Shown here: piece after piece, positions 44,432-54,252 of the stretch
Numbering within the stretch: position 1 is the stretch's first letter
Layout of the letters: the number at the start of each line of letters is the position of its first letter
From: Mesorhizobium onobrychidis
GTDB taxonomy: Bacteria > Pseudomonadota > Alphaproteobacteria > Rhizobiales > Rhizobiaceae
Assembly: GCF_024707545.1 (NCBI RefSeq)
Contig: NZ_CP062229.1
Coordinates: 3,453,501-3,517,500 of the forward strand
Direction: 5' to 3'
Length of the DNA stretch: 64,000 nucleotides
Translations under genes and position numbers: made by a program
Notes under the pieces: model-generated
Database searches by the model: none
The model's input: the letters and a program-made list of their open reading frames with translations, nothing else
Told to the model about the DNA's origin: nothing

Positions 44432-45539
44432 AGCATATGCCGTAACGCTGCGGCGGATTTCTCCCGTCGCGCGTCCCGCTCCGGATTTCGAGCGGGCGCT
44501 TGACGACGCACGCCGCGGCTTTGCCGGTATGGCGATCCGCGACGGTGCGTTGTGGCGTCCAAAGCTGAAGACGCGCGACCCTGCGCGGCTGCGGCTGGCG
44601 GCTGCCCGCTATCTTTATGCGCGCTATCCGGTGTCGGCCGCGCTCGAAGCCATCTGGCTGGATAGATCGGGGCTGGACGGCCCGGAGATCGCGCTTCGCA
44701 AGACCTGGTACATCGCCGTCGCGCGTGGTGACTCGCTGTACAAGGCGGGCGCCAGTGCCTGGCTGTCGCGCAAGGAAGTGCATTGCTTCCTGAACGTGTC
44801 CGGTGACTTCTCGTTCGACGAGGCGTTTTGGTTGGCGATCGCGCGGTCCTACACGGATGATCCGGGGTTGGCGGCCCGACTTGCGCGGACGAAAATCGCG
44901 CGCACGCCGCGCGGGGAGTTGGTCTTCTGGCGTGAGGTGACGCGATTTTTCCGCGGCCAGCCCACCTCGAAGGAGGAGATCGACGATCTGTGCGACTATA
45001 TCGGCGCGATGCACCAGCGCGATGCAGCGTACAGCCTGAAGGGGCGCACACTGGCTTCGTTGCGTCGGCAGATGTTGGAATGGCACCACGACATTGCCGC
45101 GATCGAACGCATCGAGGCGATGCGCCGCCGCGCTGCCGGGAGGGCTCCGCCTACTGCCGGATTGCAGTCGCAGCGCCGCGCCTGGGACGGCTCGCGCCTC
45201 GAGGACTGGGGATGGCAGCCATCGGCCAAGGAGGCGAAGGCGCATGGCGAGCGTTTCTTCGTCCGCCAGCTGAAGACAGCCGAGGATCTGGTCGCCGAGA
45301 GCCGGGCGATGCATCATTGCGTCTCGACCTACGCAGCCAAATGCATCGCCGGCAACGCCTCGATCTGGGTGCTGCGACGCACGGCGCTCGGCAAGATCGA
45401 GCGGTTGCTGACGATCGAGCTCGACCCGCAAAACCGTGCGGTGCAGGTGCGCGGTTTCGGCAGTCGTCTCGCCTCGCTGGAAGAATGCAAGGTCGTCGAG
45501 CGCTGGGCCAAGGCGAGGCGCGTGGTGCTCAGGGCCTGA
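44379..45539 (+). CDS. PcfJ-like protein
   Basis: 386 aa, no signal or membrane segment. The C-terminal part (LVAESRAMHHCVSTYAAKCI, then GNASIWVLRR...LLTIEL) matches the PcfJ domain, a family first named on conjugative plasmids but also found as single chromosomal genes. Molecular function is unknown. The N-terminal ~250 residues are helix-rich and basic. The ATG at 44379 has GGGAAAAA upstream; a GTG at 44343 is an alternative. It lies between small ORFs and the ilv leader. Confidence 0.75.
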   Translation: MAKSMIQRRQEAERERIEAYAVTLRRISPVARPAPDFERALDDARRGFAGMAIRDGALWRPKLKTRDPARLRLAAARYLYARYPVSAALEAIWLDRSGLDGPEIALRKTWYIAVARGDSLYKAGASAWLSRKEVHCFLNVSGDFSFDEAFWLAIARSYTDDPGLAARLARTKIARTPRGELVFWREVTRFFRGQPTSKEEIDDLCDYIGAMHQRDAAYSLKGRTLASLRRQMLEWHHDIAAIERIEAMRRRAAGRAPPTAGLQSQRRAWDGSRLEDWGWQPSAKEAKAHGERFFVRQLKTAEDLVAESRAMHHCVSTYAAKCIAGNASIWVLRRTALGKIERLLTIELDPQNRAVQVRGFGSRLASLEECKVVERWAKARRVVLRA

Positions 45540-45626
45540 AAAAGGAAGACCCCGCGCGGCGCAAATGCCGCGCGGATTGCACAAGGGGCGAATGTGCCGC
45601 CGCCTGGCATCGTGTCACATTCACCG

Positions 45627-45656
45627 TTGACAGCGGCGCAAAACCAATTCTATTGT
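45627..45656 (+). promoter_or_regulatory. ilv operon promoter
   Basis: TTGACA (45627-45632), 18-bp spacer, TATTGT (45651-45656). Transcription would start at about 45662-45664, just before the leader-peptide ATG at 45665, so the leader mRNA would be nearly or fully leaderless. Confidence 0.68.
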
Positions 45657-45664
45657 CCGCCACC

Positions 45665-45718
45665 ATGAAAACGGCACTCATTCTCGTAGTAGGAAAGCGC
45701 GTGGGCAAGGCGGTGTAA
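45665..45718 (+). CDS. ilv leader peptide (attenuator), 17 aa
   Basis: MKTALILVVGKRVGKAV. The run L-I-L-V-V and later V, V are the branched-chain amino acids made by the downstream enzyme, the pattern of an ilv leader peptide. A terminator hairpin follows 33 bp later, before ilvB. When charged Leu, Ile or Val tRNA is short, the ribosome should stall and prevent termination. No ordinary ribosome binding site precedes it. Confidence 0.82.
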   Translation: MKTALILVVGKRVGKAV

Positions 45719-45751
45719 CCGCCGGGCGAAAACCTCCCATGCGCAGACACA

Positions 45752-45773
45752 GGCTCCCTCGGGGGCCTTTTTT
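45752..45773 (+). terminator. ilv attenuator terminator
   Basis: GGCTCCC (45752-45758) pairs with GGGGGCC (45761-45767; one G-T pair), followed by six T. It lies between the leader peptide and ilvB, the expected site of an attenuator. The competing antiterminator stem was not worked out. Confidence 0.75.
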
Positions 45774-45837
45774 ATTGCCCGAAACACGACTAAACGACCA
45801 GCAATCGCCCGATGGCGGACAGTACGGGACCAGACCG

Positions 45838-47619
45838 ATGAGCAGTGGACAGAACGAGCGTCGCGAAATGACGGGCGCCGAAATGGTGGTGCAGGCGCTG
45901 AAGGACAATGGCGTCAAGCATGTTTTCGGCTATCCGGGCGGCGCGGTTCTCCCGATCTATGACGAGATCTTCCAGCAGGACGAGGTCGAGCACATCCTCG
46001 TCCGTCACGAGCAAGGCGCGGGTCATGCGGCGGAGGGCTATGCGCGCTCGACCGGCAAGGCCGGCGTCATGCTGGTGACCTCGGGGCCCGGCGCCACCAA
46101 CGCGGTGACGCCCTTGCAGGATGCGCTGATGGATTCGATCCCGCTGGTCTGCCTGACCGGTCAGGTGCCGACCTCGCTGATAGGCTCGGACGCATTCCAG
46201 GAATGCGACACGATCGGCATCACGCGGCCCTGCACCAAGCACAATTGGCTGGTGAAGGACGTCAACGAGCTCGCGGCAATCATCCACGAGGCCTTTCACG
46301 TCGCAACGACAGGACGTCCCGGTCCGGTCGTCGTCGATATCCCGAAGGACGTGCAGTTCGCCAAGGGCATCTATGTGCCGCCACAGACGGCGCCGCGCAC
46401 GAGCTATCAGCCTAAGGTCCAGGGCGACCTGGAAAAGATCAAGGCGGCGGTCGAGCTGATGGCCAAGGCGAAAAGGCCGATCCTCTATACGGGCGGCGGT
46501 GTCATCAATTCCGGCCCGGAAGCCAGCCATTTGCTGCGCGAACTGGTCGACCTCACCGGCTTCCCGATCACCTCGACGCTGATGGGCCTTGGCGCCTATC
46601 CAGCTTCGGGCAAGAACTGGATGGGCATGCTCGGCATGCACGGCACCTATGAAGCCAACATGGCGATGCATGATTGCGACGTCATGGTCTGCATCGGCGC
46701 GCGCTTCGACGACCGCATCACCGGCCGGCTCACCGCGTTCTCGCCGAACTCGAAGAAGATCCATATCGACATCGATCCGTCGTCGATCAACAAGAACGTC
46801 CACACCGATGTGCCCATTATCGGCGATGTCGGCCGGGTGCTGGAGGATCTGGTGCGGCTGTGGCGGGCGACCGCCAAGGCCGACAAGAAGGCGCTGCACC
46901 CGTGGTGGGAGCAGATCGCGAAATGGCGCGCTCGGGATTCGCTTGCCTACAAGATGAACCACGACGTGATCATGCCGCAATATGCCGTCCAGCGGCTCTA
47001 CGCGCTGACCAAGGACATGGACACCTACATCACCACCGAGGTCGGCCAGCACCAGATGTGGGCGGCGCAGCACTATCATTTCGAGAAGCCGAATCGCTGG
47101 ATGACCTCCGGCGGGCTCGGCACGATGGGCTACGGCCTGCCCGCGGCGCTCGGCGTGCAGATCGCGCACCCGGATGCGCTGGTCATCGACATTGCCGGCG
47201 ACGCCTCGGTGCAGATGACGATGCAGGAGATGAGTGCCGCGGTGCAGCACGAAGCGCCAATCAAGATCTTCATCCTCAACAACCAGTATATGGGCATGGT
47301 GCGGCAGTGGCAGCAGCTTCTGCACGGCAACCGGCTGTCGCATTCCTACACCGAAGCGATGCCGGATTTCGTCAAGCTTGCCGAAGCCTATGGCGGCCAC
47401 GGCATCCGCTGCGAGAAGCCGGATGAACTGGACGACGCGATTAAGGAGATGATTTCGGTGAAGAAGCCGGTGATCTTCGACTGCCGGGTGGCCACGCTTG
47501 CCAACTGCTTCCCGATGATCCCGTCGGGCAAGGCGCATAACGAGATGCTTCTGCCTGACGAGGCGACGGACGAGGCGGTGGCCAACGCCATCGACGCCAA
47601 GGGCAGGGAACTGGTGTAA
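45838..47619 (+). CDS. ilvB: acetolactate synthase, large (catalytic) subunit
   Basis: 593 aa, thiamine-diphosphate enzyme that makes acetolactate or acetohydroxybutyrate, the first common step to Val, Leu and Ile. Visible are GYPGGAVLPIYDEIFQ, catalytic Glu in VRHEQGAGHAAEGYAR (about residue 56), the FAD-binding middle domain, and the ThDP/Mg motif DIAGDASVQMTMQEMSAAVQ through NNQYMGMVRQWQQL. Start is the ATG at 45838 (MSSGQNERREMTGAEM). Controlled by the leader and attenuator upstream; the small subunit follows after 90 bp. Confidence 0.97.
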   Translation: MSSGQNERREMTGAEMVVQALKDNGVKHVFGYPGGAVLPIYDEIFQQDEVEHILVRHEQGAGHAAEGYARSTGKAGVMLVTSGPGATNAVTPLQDALMDSIPLVCLTGQVPTSLIGSDAFQECDTIGITRPCTKHNWLVKDVNELAAIIHEAFHVATTGRPGPVVVDIPKDVQFAKGIYVPPQTAPRTSYQPKVQGDLEKIKAAVELMAKAKRPILYTGGGVINSGPEASHLLRELVDLTGFPITSTLMGLGAYPASGKNWMGMLGMHGTYEANMAMHDCDVMVCIGARFDDRITGRLTAFSPNSKKIHIDIDPSSINKNVHTDVPIIGDVGRVLEDLVRLWRATAKADKKALHPWWEQIAKWRARDSLAYKMNHDVIMPQYAVQRLYALTKDMDTYITTEVGQHQMWAAQHYHFEKPNRWMTSGGLGTMGYGLPAALGVQIAHPDALVIDIAGDASVQMTMQEMSAAVQHEAPIKIFILNNQYMGMVRQWQQLLHGNRLSHSYTEAMPDFVKLAEAYGGHGIRCEKPDELDDAIKEMISVKKPVIFDCRVATLANCFPMIPSGKAHNEMLLPDEATDEAVANAIDAKGRELV

Positions 47620-47709
47620 CGCCTAACGCCCAAGCCAAGGCAGGGCTGTCGGAAGAAGCCGTGTGGAAACAGAAAAACAGTTCAAAAGTTTGAAATCGAG
47701 ATTCATGTC

Positions 47710-48282
47710 ATGAACGCACAGCTTCAACCGACCGGCTCGGCCTACTTCATCGCCAAGGAAACTGAAAAGCCGGAGACTCACACGCTGTCCGTGCTGGTCG
47801 ATAATGAGCCGGGCGTGCTTGCCCGGGTCATCGGCCTGTTTTCCGGACGCGGCTACAATATCGAGAGCCTGACGGTCTCCGAAACCGAACATGAGAAGCA
47901 TCTGTCGCGCATCACCATCGTGACGCGCGGCACGCCGCATGTGCTGGAGCAGATCAAGCACCAGCTCGAGCGCATCGTGCCGGTGCACCGTGTCGTCGAT
48001 CTCACCGTGCGCTCGCACGAGCTCGGCCAGGACCGGCCGCTGGAGCGGGAACTCGCGCTGGTGAAAGTGGCCGGCACCGGCGAAGGCCGCGTCGAGGCGC
48101 TGAGGCTGGCCGATGCCTTCCGCGCCAGCGTCATCGACGCCAACACCGAGCATTTCATCTTCGAGATCACCGGCAAAGGCTCCAAGATCGACCAGTTCAT
48201 CGCCATCATGAAACCGCTCGGCCTGGTCGAAATCTGCCGCACCGGCGTGGCGGCGTTGAACCGCGGCCCGCAAGGGATGTGA
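47710..48282 (+). CDS. ilvN: acetolactate synthase, small (regulatory) subunit
   Basis: 190 aa. The N-terminal ACT domain (THTLSVLVDNEPGVLARVIG, LFSGRGYNIESLTVSETEHE) senses valine for feedback inhibition and activates the large subunit; the C-terminal ALS_ss_C domain runs from about residue 90 (RELALVKVAG). In alphaproteobacteria this pair is often named ilvIH. Confidence 0.96.
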   Translation: MNAQLQPTGSAYFIAKETEKPETHTLSVLVDNEPGVLARVIGLFSGRGYNIESLTVSETEHEKHLSRITIVTRGTPHVLEQIKHQLERIVPVHRVVDLTVRSHELGQDRPLERELALVKVAGTGEGRVEALRLADAFRASVIDANTEHFIFEITGKGSKIDQFIAIMKPLGLVEICRTGVAALNRGPQGM

Positions 48283-48432
48283 TCATCCGGCGCTTTGGGT
48301 CCAGTGCTCTGGCACCGCCTGTATTTATTCTGTCGGCTTGATCCTGACCTTCTGGCCCGGCTGCCGCCGTGAGGTGGCCTTTGTGCGTCTGAGGTAAAAG
48401 GACAATATTGCTGACCTGCTTGGGAGAAGCCA

Positions 48433-49029
48433 ATGACCCTCGATGCGTTCCTTGCCTTGCTGGTCTATGCCTTCGTGACCTCGATCACGCCGGGTCCGAA
48501 CAACTTCATGCTTCTGGCTTCCGGCGTGAATTTCGGTTTCGCCAAAACCATTCCGCACATGCTGGGCATCAGCATCGGCTTCCTCGTGCTGTTGCTGGCC
48601 GTCGGCTTCGGGCTGGGCGCCGTGCTGACGGCATTTCCGGTTCTCCACACCGGATTGAAGATCGCGGGTGGCATCTACCTGCTCTATCTCGCCTCGAAGA
48701 TCGCCATGTCGCGTTCGCTCAGCGGCAAGGGCGAGGCCAAGTCGCGTCCGATGCGGTTCATCGATGCGGCGGCGTTCCAGTGGGTCAATCCCAAGGCGTG
48801 GGTGATGGCGATCACCGCCATGGCCGTCTATGCCATTCCGGAGCATCCGTTTCTGTCGGTGGCGTTGATCTCGATAGCCTTCACCGTCGTCAACCTGCCG
48901 AGCGTCTCGGTGTGGGCAGGTTTCGGCATGGCGCTGCGCGGTTTTCTGTCGGACCCGGTGCGGCTTAAATGGTTCAACATCGCAATGGGCGTGCTGCTGG
49001 CAGCGACACTGTGGCCGATGCTGCGGTAG
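48433..49029 (+). CDS. LysE-family amino-acid/metabolite exporter
   Basis: 198 aa, about six membrane helices. The start (FLALLVYAFVTSITPGPNNF) contains the conserved TPGPN motif of LysE/RhtB exporters. Later segments (ILLYLASKIA-type and FQWVNPKAWVMAITAM) fit the family. GGGAGAAGCCA precedes the ATG. Substrate unknown. No regulator adjoins it. Confidence 0.9.
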   Translation: MTLDAFLALLVYAFVTSITPGPNNFMLLASGVNFGFAKTIPHMLGISIGFLVLLLAVGFGLGAVLTAFPVLHTGLKIAGGIYLLYLASKIAMSRSLSGKGEAKSRPMRFIDAAAFQWVNPKAWVMAITAMAVYAIPEHPFLSVALISIAFTVVNLPSVSVWAGFGMALRGFLSDPVRLKWFNIAMGVLLAATLWPMLR

Positions 49030-49200
49030 CTGACGCTTGTTGTGCACTGCACATTAAATCTTCGTAATGCCGGGTTTTGGCCCTTTTTCGCCTTCGGCGC
49101 CCTCTATCTATTCTATTTGGTGAAACCGCGGCACGAGGCTGCGAGTTACGCCAAGATATGACCACCGAACCACGGCGTGTCGGATAAAAGGCCTTTGACG

Positions 49201-50400
49201 ATGCGTGGAAAGATCGTGCTTGCGGTCGCCTGCCTTGTCGCGGCCGGGCTGTACCTTTCGCCCGCGGCGACGGACAAAGTCTGGCAGATGCTGTCAGCGG
49301 GCCAGGCGGCGCCTGACAAATCGGCGGCCGCAAATGCAGCACGCTCGACCTCGGTGGTTGCCGCCACCGCTTCGACGGCCGACTTCCCGATCCGGCGCTA
49401 CGCCATCGGCTTCGTATCCTCCCCCGCCGTAGTCAGCGTCAACGCACGGATCTCGAGCCAGATCACATCGATCGCCGTCAAGGACGGGCAGATGGTGAGG
49501 GCTGGCGACCTCCTGTTCTCGCTGGACGATCGCGCGCTGAAGGCGCAACTGGCCCGCGATCAGGCGACGCTCGCCAAGGACCAGGCGCTGCTTGCCAGTG
49601 CCACGGCCGATCTTGAGCGCGCCAAGAATCTCGTCGCCAAGCAGGCCGGCACGCAGCAGACCTACGACCAGGCGATCGCCGCGCAGAAGTCCGCCGCGGC
49701 CTCGGTCGATGCCGACAAGGCAACGATCGATGCGGACGAGGTCCAGCTTGGCTTTGCCACGATCACGGCGCCGATTTCCGGCAGGCTGGGTGCGGTCAAC
49801 GTCGCGATCGGCGATCTCGTCACCACCAGCAACGGCAGCAGCGCGTCGGCCCCGCTGGTGACCATCACCCAGGTGGACCCGCTGCAGGTGAACTTCAATC
49901 TTCCGGAAAGCGATCTTGCCTTGCTGCACAAGGCGCTGGCGGAGCCGCAGGAAGGTGCAGTCACGCTGACCAGGGACGGCGATCCGACACCGATCGGCAA
50001 GGGGACCCTCGATTTCGTCGATTCCAGCGTCGACACCGCCTCCGGCACAATCGCGACGCGGGCCAGCGTGCCCAATGCCGATCTTTCGTTGTGGCCAGGC
50101 CAATATGTCAATGTCGTGCTCGATGCCGGCATCATGCCGCAAATGACCTCGGTTCCCACGGTTGCGGTGCAGCCTAGCCAGAAGGGGCCATTCGTCTATG
50201 TGATCAAGCCCGACAACACGGTGGAGGTGCGGCCCGTGCAGGTCGCACTGAGCGAAGGCGACAAGAGCGCTATCGGCGAAGGGCTGAAAAGCGGCGAACG
50301 TGTCGTCGTCGAGGGCCAGGCAAAGCTGAAGAACGGCTCACCAGTCCACGAAGGCGAGGCCAGTGATCAGGCCTCTCCTAGGGTTGCCGAGGCTGGCTAG
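49201..50400 (+). CDS. RND efflux periplasmic adaptor (membrane fusion protein)
   Basis: 399 aa. N-terminal membrane anchor/signal (IVLAVACLVAAGLYLS), then HlyD/MdtA-type lipoyl and hairpin domains: ISSQITSIAVKDGQMVRAGD (lipoyl half), a coiled coil at about 110-180, FATITAPISGRLGAVNVAIG (second half), and beta-barrel regions. The ATG at 49201 has AAAGG upstream; an upstream GTG at 49177 is an alternative. The permease gene starts 17 bp after this stop. Confidence 0.92.
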   Translation: MRGKIVLAVACLVAAGLYLSPAATDKVWQMLSAGQAAPDKSAAANAARSTSVVAATASTADFPIRRYAIGFVSSPAVVSVNARISSQITSIAVKDGQMVRAGDLLFSLDDRALKAQLARDQATLAKDQALLASATADLERAKNLVAKQAGTQQTYDQAIAAQKSAAASVDADKATIDADEVQLGFATITAPISGRLGAVNVAIGDLVTTSNGSSASAPLVTITQVDPLQVNFNLPESDLALLHKALAEPQEGAVTLTRDGDPTPIGKGTLDFVDSSVDTASGTIATRASVPNADLSLWPGQYVNVVLDAGIMPQMTSVPTVAVQPSQKGPFVYVIKPDNTVEVRPVQVALSEGDKSAIGEGLKSGERVVVEGQAKLKNGSPVHEGEASDQASPRVAEAG

Positions 50401-50416
50401 GCGGGGGGACGCGGCC

Positions 50417-53400
50417 ATGATCTCCGAATTCTGCATCCGCAGGCCTGTCGCCACCCTGCTCATGTCCTTTGCGCTCGTGCTGGGCGGGCTGTTCGCTTAC
50501 AAGTTCCTGCCGGTGGCCGCTCTGCCTAGCGCCGAGTTTCCGGTGGTTAACGTCTCGGCCTCGCTGCCCGGCGCCTCGCCGGAAACCATGGCGACCTCGG
50601 TGGCAACGCCGCTGATCAAGCAGTTTACCACCATCGCGGGCATCGATTCGATCTCGACCACGAATTCGCTCGGCTCCACCTCGATCGCCATCCAGTTCGT
50701 GCTCAATCGCGATATCGATGCGGCCGCTGCCGACGTGCAGGCGGCGATCGCACGAACGCAGCGGCAATTGCCGCCTGAGATGACCAGCCCGCCGAGTTAT
50801 CGCAAGGTCAATCCGGCCGATGCGCCGATCCTCCTGATGTCGCTGGTCAGCGACACGGTTCCGCTGACCGATCTCGATGGCTTTGCAGAGAATGTAATCT
50901 CGCCGTCGCTGTCGACGATCGAAGGCGTGGCGCAGGTCTCGATCTTCGGCCAGCAGAAATACGCGGTGCGCGTCCAGATCGATCCGACTGCGCTCGCCGC
51001 ACGCGGCATTTCGATCGACCAGCTGCAGACGGCGATCGCCTCGGCCAATAGCAACACGCCGCTCGGCGTGCTGCAGAACGACAAGCAGCAGCTGACGATC
51101 ACCGCCAATACGCAGCTGAACAACGCGGCGGGATTTTCCAATATCATCATAGCCACCAGGAACGGCCGTCCGGTTCGGCTCGGCGAGGTGACCCGCGTCA
51201 TCGATTCGGTCGAGACCACGACGACGGCAAGCTGGTACGACGGCACCCGCGCGATCATCATGGCCGTGCAGCGCCAGCCCGATGCCAATACCGTCGACGT
51301 CGTCGATCGCGTCAAGGCGATGCTGCCCTCCTTCCAGGATCAAATGCCGGCGGCGGCCAGTATCCAGTTGCTCAACGACCGCTCGACTTCGATCCGCGAG
51401 TCGGTCGACGACGTGCAGTTCACGCTGCTGCTCACCATCGCACTGGTGGTGATGGTGATCTTCCTGTTCCTACGCCGGGTTACGGCAACAATCATCCCGG
51501 CGGTGGCGGTGCCGATCTCGCTGATCGCCACGCTCGGCGCCATGTTCCTGTTCGGCTTTTCCATCGACAACATATCGCTGATGGGGCTGACGCTGGCGGT
51601 CGGCCTTGTCGTCGATGATGCGATCGTGATGCTGGAGAACATCTTCCGCCACATGGAGGAGGACGGGCTCTCGGCCCTCGAAGCGGCGCTCAAGGGCGCC
51701 CGCGAAATCGGCTTCACCATCATCTCGATCTCAATCTCGCTGGTTGCTGTGTTCATCCCCGTGCTTTTGATGGGCGGAGTGATCGGGCGCATCTTCAACG
51801 AGTTCGCCGTGGTGGTGACGGTCGCCATCCTGGCGTCGATGTTGGTGTCGCTGACGCTGACGCCGATGCTGTGCTCGCGGCTTTTATCGGTGTCGAAGGC
51901 CGAGCGCGAAGCAGCGCAGGGCGAAGGCCACAGGCACAATGTCTTCATGCGGGGCTATGACTGGCTGCTGACTTTTTGCCTGCGGCACAGTTTCCTGGTT
52001 TTTCTCGTCTTCGTTGGGACGGCCGCACTGTCGGTCTGGCTGATCCAGACCTCGCCGAAGGGCTTCTTCCCGCAGGAGGATATCGGCCAAATTTCGGTGA
52101 CGACCACCGCGCGCCAGGACATTTCGTTCGACGCCATGGTGAAGCTGCAGGGGCAAGTGGCTGATGTCTTTACCCATTCACCCTATGTCTCGCATGTAGG
52201 GTGGTCGGTAGGCAGCGGAGACAACGCGCTCAACCAGGGCCGGCTCTATGTGCAATTGAAGGACAAGGACCAGCGCCCCGATATCGACAAGGTGCTCTCG
52301 GATCTGCGGCGGCAGCTGGCCAATGTCCCCGGCATCGAAACCTTCATGCAGCCGGTGCAGAATCTGCGGCTCGGGGCGCGCGCTTCGGCCAGCGCCTATC
52401 AGCTCGTCGTGCAGGGCCTCGACATCGGCGCGGCGGACGTTTGGGCGCAGAAGCTCACCGATGCGATGGCCGCCGACCGTAGCGCCTTCACCGACGTCAC
52501 CAATGATTTGCAGAACAACGCCTTGCAGGCGTCGCTGGTGGTCGACCGCGACAAGGCGGCGACGCTCGGCGTCGACACCGATACGTTGCGCTCCAGCCTC
52601 TATGGCGGTTTCGGCACCGAGCAGGTGTCGACCATTTTCGGTTCGGCCGACAGCTATGAGGTGATCATGGAACTCGACCCGAGGATCGAGTGGTCGCCAG
52701 AAAGGATGCTGGCGATCAAGGTGAGGACGGCCAGCGGCAGCCTGGTGCCGCTCGGCGCCTTCGCTCGTGTCGATCGGACCGCCGGTGCCTTGACCGTCAA
52801 CCAACTCGGCCAGCTTCCGGCAGTGACCATTTCCTACAATCTGCCGCAGGGCGTCGCGCTCGGCGACAGCGTGAGCCGCATCAATGCGCTGAAGGAAAAG
52901 ATCGGCATGCCGGCGACGATCTCGACCACTTTTTCGGGCACGGCGAAAACGTTCCAGGATTCGCTTGCCAACCAGGGCCTGCTGATCGGCGGCGCAATCC
53001 TGACCATCTACATCGTCCTCGGCATCCTCTACGAGAGCTTCATCCATCCGCTCACCATCCTGACCGGACTTCCGTCCGCGGTGCTCGGCGCGCTTGTTGC
53101 GTTGCGGCTTGCGGGGATGGATCTTTCGGTGATCGCTGTCATCGGTATCTTGATGCTGATCGGCATCGTCAAGAAGAACGGCATCATGATGATCGACGTC
53201 GCGCTCGAACTCAGGCGCGAGGGGATGTCGCCGCTCGAGTCCATTCACAAGGCCTGCCTGATGCGCTTCCGTCCGATCATGATGACGACGCTGGCGGCGC
53301 TGATGGGCACGATCCCGATCGCGCTCGGCACCGGCGCCAGCGCCGAACTGCGACAGCCGCTCGGCGTGGCGGTGGTCGGCGGCCTCGTCGCTTCGCAAGC

Positions 53401-53581
53401 GCTGACGCTGTTCGTCACGCCGGTCATCTATGTCTACATGGAGTATTTTTCGGGCTGGCTTGTCGGGCTGTGGCCGAAGCGCCGCGACGAGCAGCCACCG
53501 GTCGAAGCTGTCGTCCAGCCGTCGCTGTTCGAGCACGGAGAAGAGTTGCAAGGCGAGCCGCAGAAGGCGGCAGCCGAATAG
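50417..53581 (+). CDS. RND efflux permease (MdtB/MdtC-like)
   Basis: 1,054 aa, proton-driven inner-membrane pump, 12 helices and two large periplasmic loops. FCIRRPVATLLMSFALVLGG is the helix-1 start; the helix-4 proton-relay motif LAVGLVVDDAIVMLENIFRHM is intact (paired Asp). The second half repeats this with IGILMLIGIVKKNGIMMIDVALE. Single permease, resembling MdtB/C more than AcrB, so substrates may be bile-salt-like, novobiocin-like or other amphiphiles. GGGGGGA precedes the ATG at 50417. No outer-membrane channel gene or regulator is adjacent. Confidence 0.94.
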   Translation: MISEFCIRRPVATLLMSFALVLGGLFAYKFLPVAALPSAEFPVVNVSASLPGASPETMATSVATPLIKQFTTIAGIDSISTTNSLGSTSIAIQFVLNRDIDAAAADVQAAIARTQRQLPPEMTSPPSYRKVNPADAPILLMSLVSDTVPLTDLDGFAENVISPSLSTIEGVAQVSIFGQQKYAVRVQIDPTALAARGISIDQLQTAIASANSNTPLGVLQNDKQQLTITANTQLNNAAGFSNIIIATRNGRPVRLGEVTRVIDSVETTTTASWYDGTRAIIMAVQRQPDANTVDVVDRVKAMLPSFQDQMPAAASIQLLNDRSTSIRESVDDVQFTLLLTIALVVMVIFLFLRRVTATIIPAVAVPISLIATLGAMFLFGFSIDNISLMGLTLAVGLVVDDAIVMLENIFRHMEEDGLSALEAALKGAREIGFTIISISISLVAVFIPVLLMGGVIGRIFNEFAVVVTVAILASMLVSLTLTPMLCSRLLSVSKAEREAAQGEGHRHNVFMRGYDWLLTFCLRHSFLVFLVFVGTAALSVWLIQTSPKGFFPQEDIGQISVTTTARQDISFDAMVKLQGQVADVFTHSPYVSHVGWSVGSGDNALNQGRLYVQLKDKDQRPDIDKVLSDLRRQLANVPGIETFMQPVQNLRLGARASASAYQLVVQGLDIGAADVWAQKLTDAMAADRSAFTDVTNDLQNNALQASLVVDRDKAATLGVDTDTLRSSLYGGFGTEQVSTIFGSADSYEVIMELDPRIEWSPERMLAIKVRTASGSLVPLGAFARVDRTAGALTVNQLGQLPAVTISYNLPQGVALGDSVSRINALKEKIGMPATISTTFSGTAKTFQDSLANQGLLIGGAILTIYIVLGILYESFIHPLTILTGLPSAVLGALVALRLAGMDLSVIAVIGILMLIGIVKKNGIMMIDVALELRREGMSPLESIHKACLMRFRPIMMTTLAALMGTIPIALGTGASAELRQPLGVAVVGGLVASQALTLFVTPVIYVYMEYFSGWLVGLWPKRRDEQPPVEAVVQPSLFEHGEELQGEPQKAAAE

Positions 53582-53646
53582 AAGCCGACGGGCTGGCCCA
53601 AGCCGTGGCGCTTGCGGTGGAATGCTTGCAGCCGTAATTTACGGCC

Positions 53647-54252
53647 ATGTCCCATAACCACGACCACGACAACGAGCTTGATCCTTTTGCCGCCCGGGTG
53701 CGCGCGCTGGAGACGATCCTCACTCAGAAAGGGCTGATCGATCCGGCCGCGATCGACGTGATCGTCGACACCTACGAGACAAAAATCGGTCCGCGCAACG
53801 GCGCTAAAGTGGTGGCGAAGGCGTGGGTCGAGCCTGACTTTGCCACCTGGCTGAAACGCGACGCGACGGCGGCGATCGGTTCGCTCGGCTACACCGGCCG
53901 GCAGGGCGAGCACATGCAGGCCGTGTTCAACACGGCGGAGACGCACAACCTCGTCGTCTGCACGCTATGCTCCTGCTATCCGTGGTCGGTGCTCGGCCTG
54001 CCGCCGGTCTGGTACAAGGCGCCGCCCTATCGTTCGCGCGCGGTCATCGATCCGCGCGGCGTGCTCGATGAATTCGGGCTGACGCTGCCGAAGACAACAA
54101 AAATCCGGGTGTGGGACTCGACCGCCGAGCTGCGCTATCTGGTCGTCCCGATCCGGCCGAACGGCACCGACGGCTGGAGCGAGGAGCGGCTGGCTGATCT
54201 GGTGACGCGCGACGCGATGATCGGCACCGGACTGGCGCGGGAGCCGACATGA
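53647..54252 (+). CDS. nthA: nitrile hydratase alpha subunit, cobalt type
   Basis: 201 aa. Hydrates nitriles to amides. The metal-binding claw is [10 protein letters not shown] (about residues 103-112); Thr at the third position (CTLCSC) is the cobalt signature, whereas iron enzymes have Ser. Other features: [20 protein letters not shown] and the C-terminal [16 protein letters not shown]. Its stop overlaps the nthB start by 4 bp. Alpha before beta is the order usual for iron-type operons but is also seen in rhizobial cobalt enzymes. Confidence 0.95.
   Translation: MSHNHDHDNELDPFAARVRALETILTQKGLIDPAAIDVIVDTYETKIGPRNGAKVVAKAWVEPDFATWLKRDATAAIGSLGYTGRQGEHMQAVFNTAETHNLVVCTLCSCYPWSVLGLPPVWYKAPPYRSRAVIDPRGVLDEFGLTLPKTTKIRVWDSTAELRYLVVPIRPNGTDGWSEERLADLVTRDAMIGTGLAREPT

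Noticed and set aside
45790..47538. A 582-codon frame opposite ilvB
   Set aside because: Antisense shadow; ilvB is certain.
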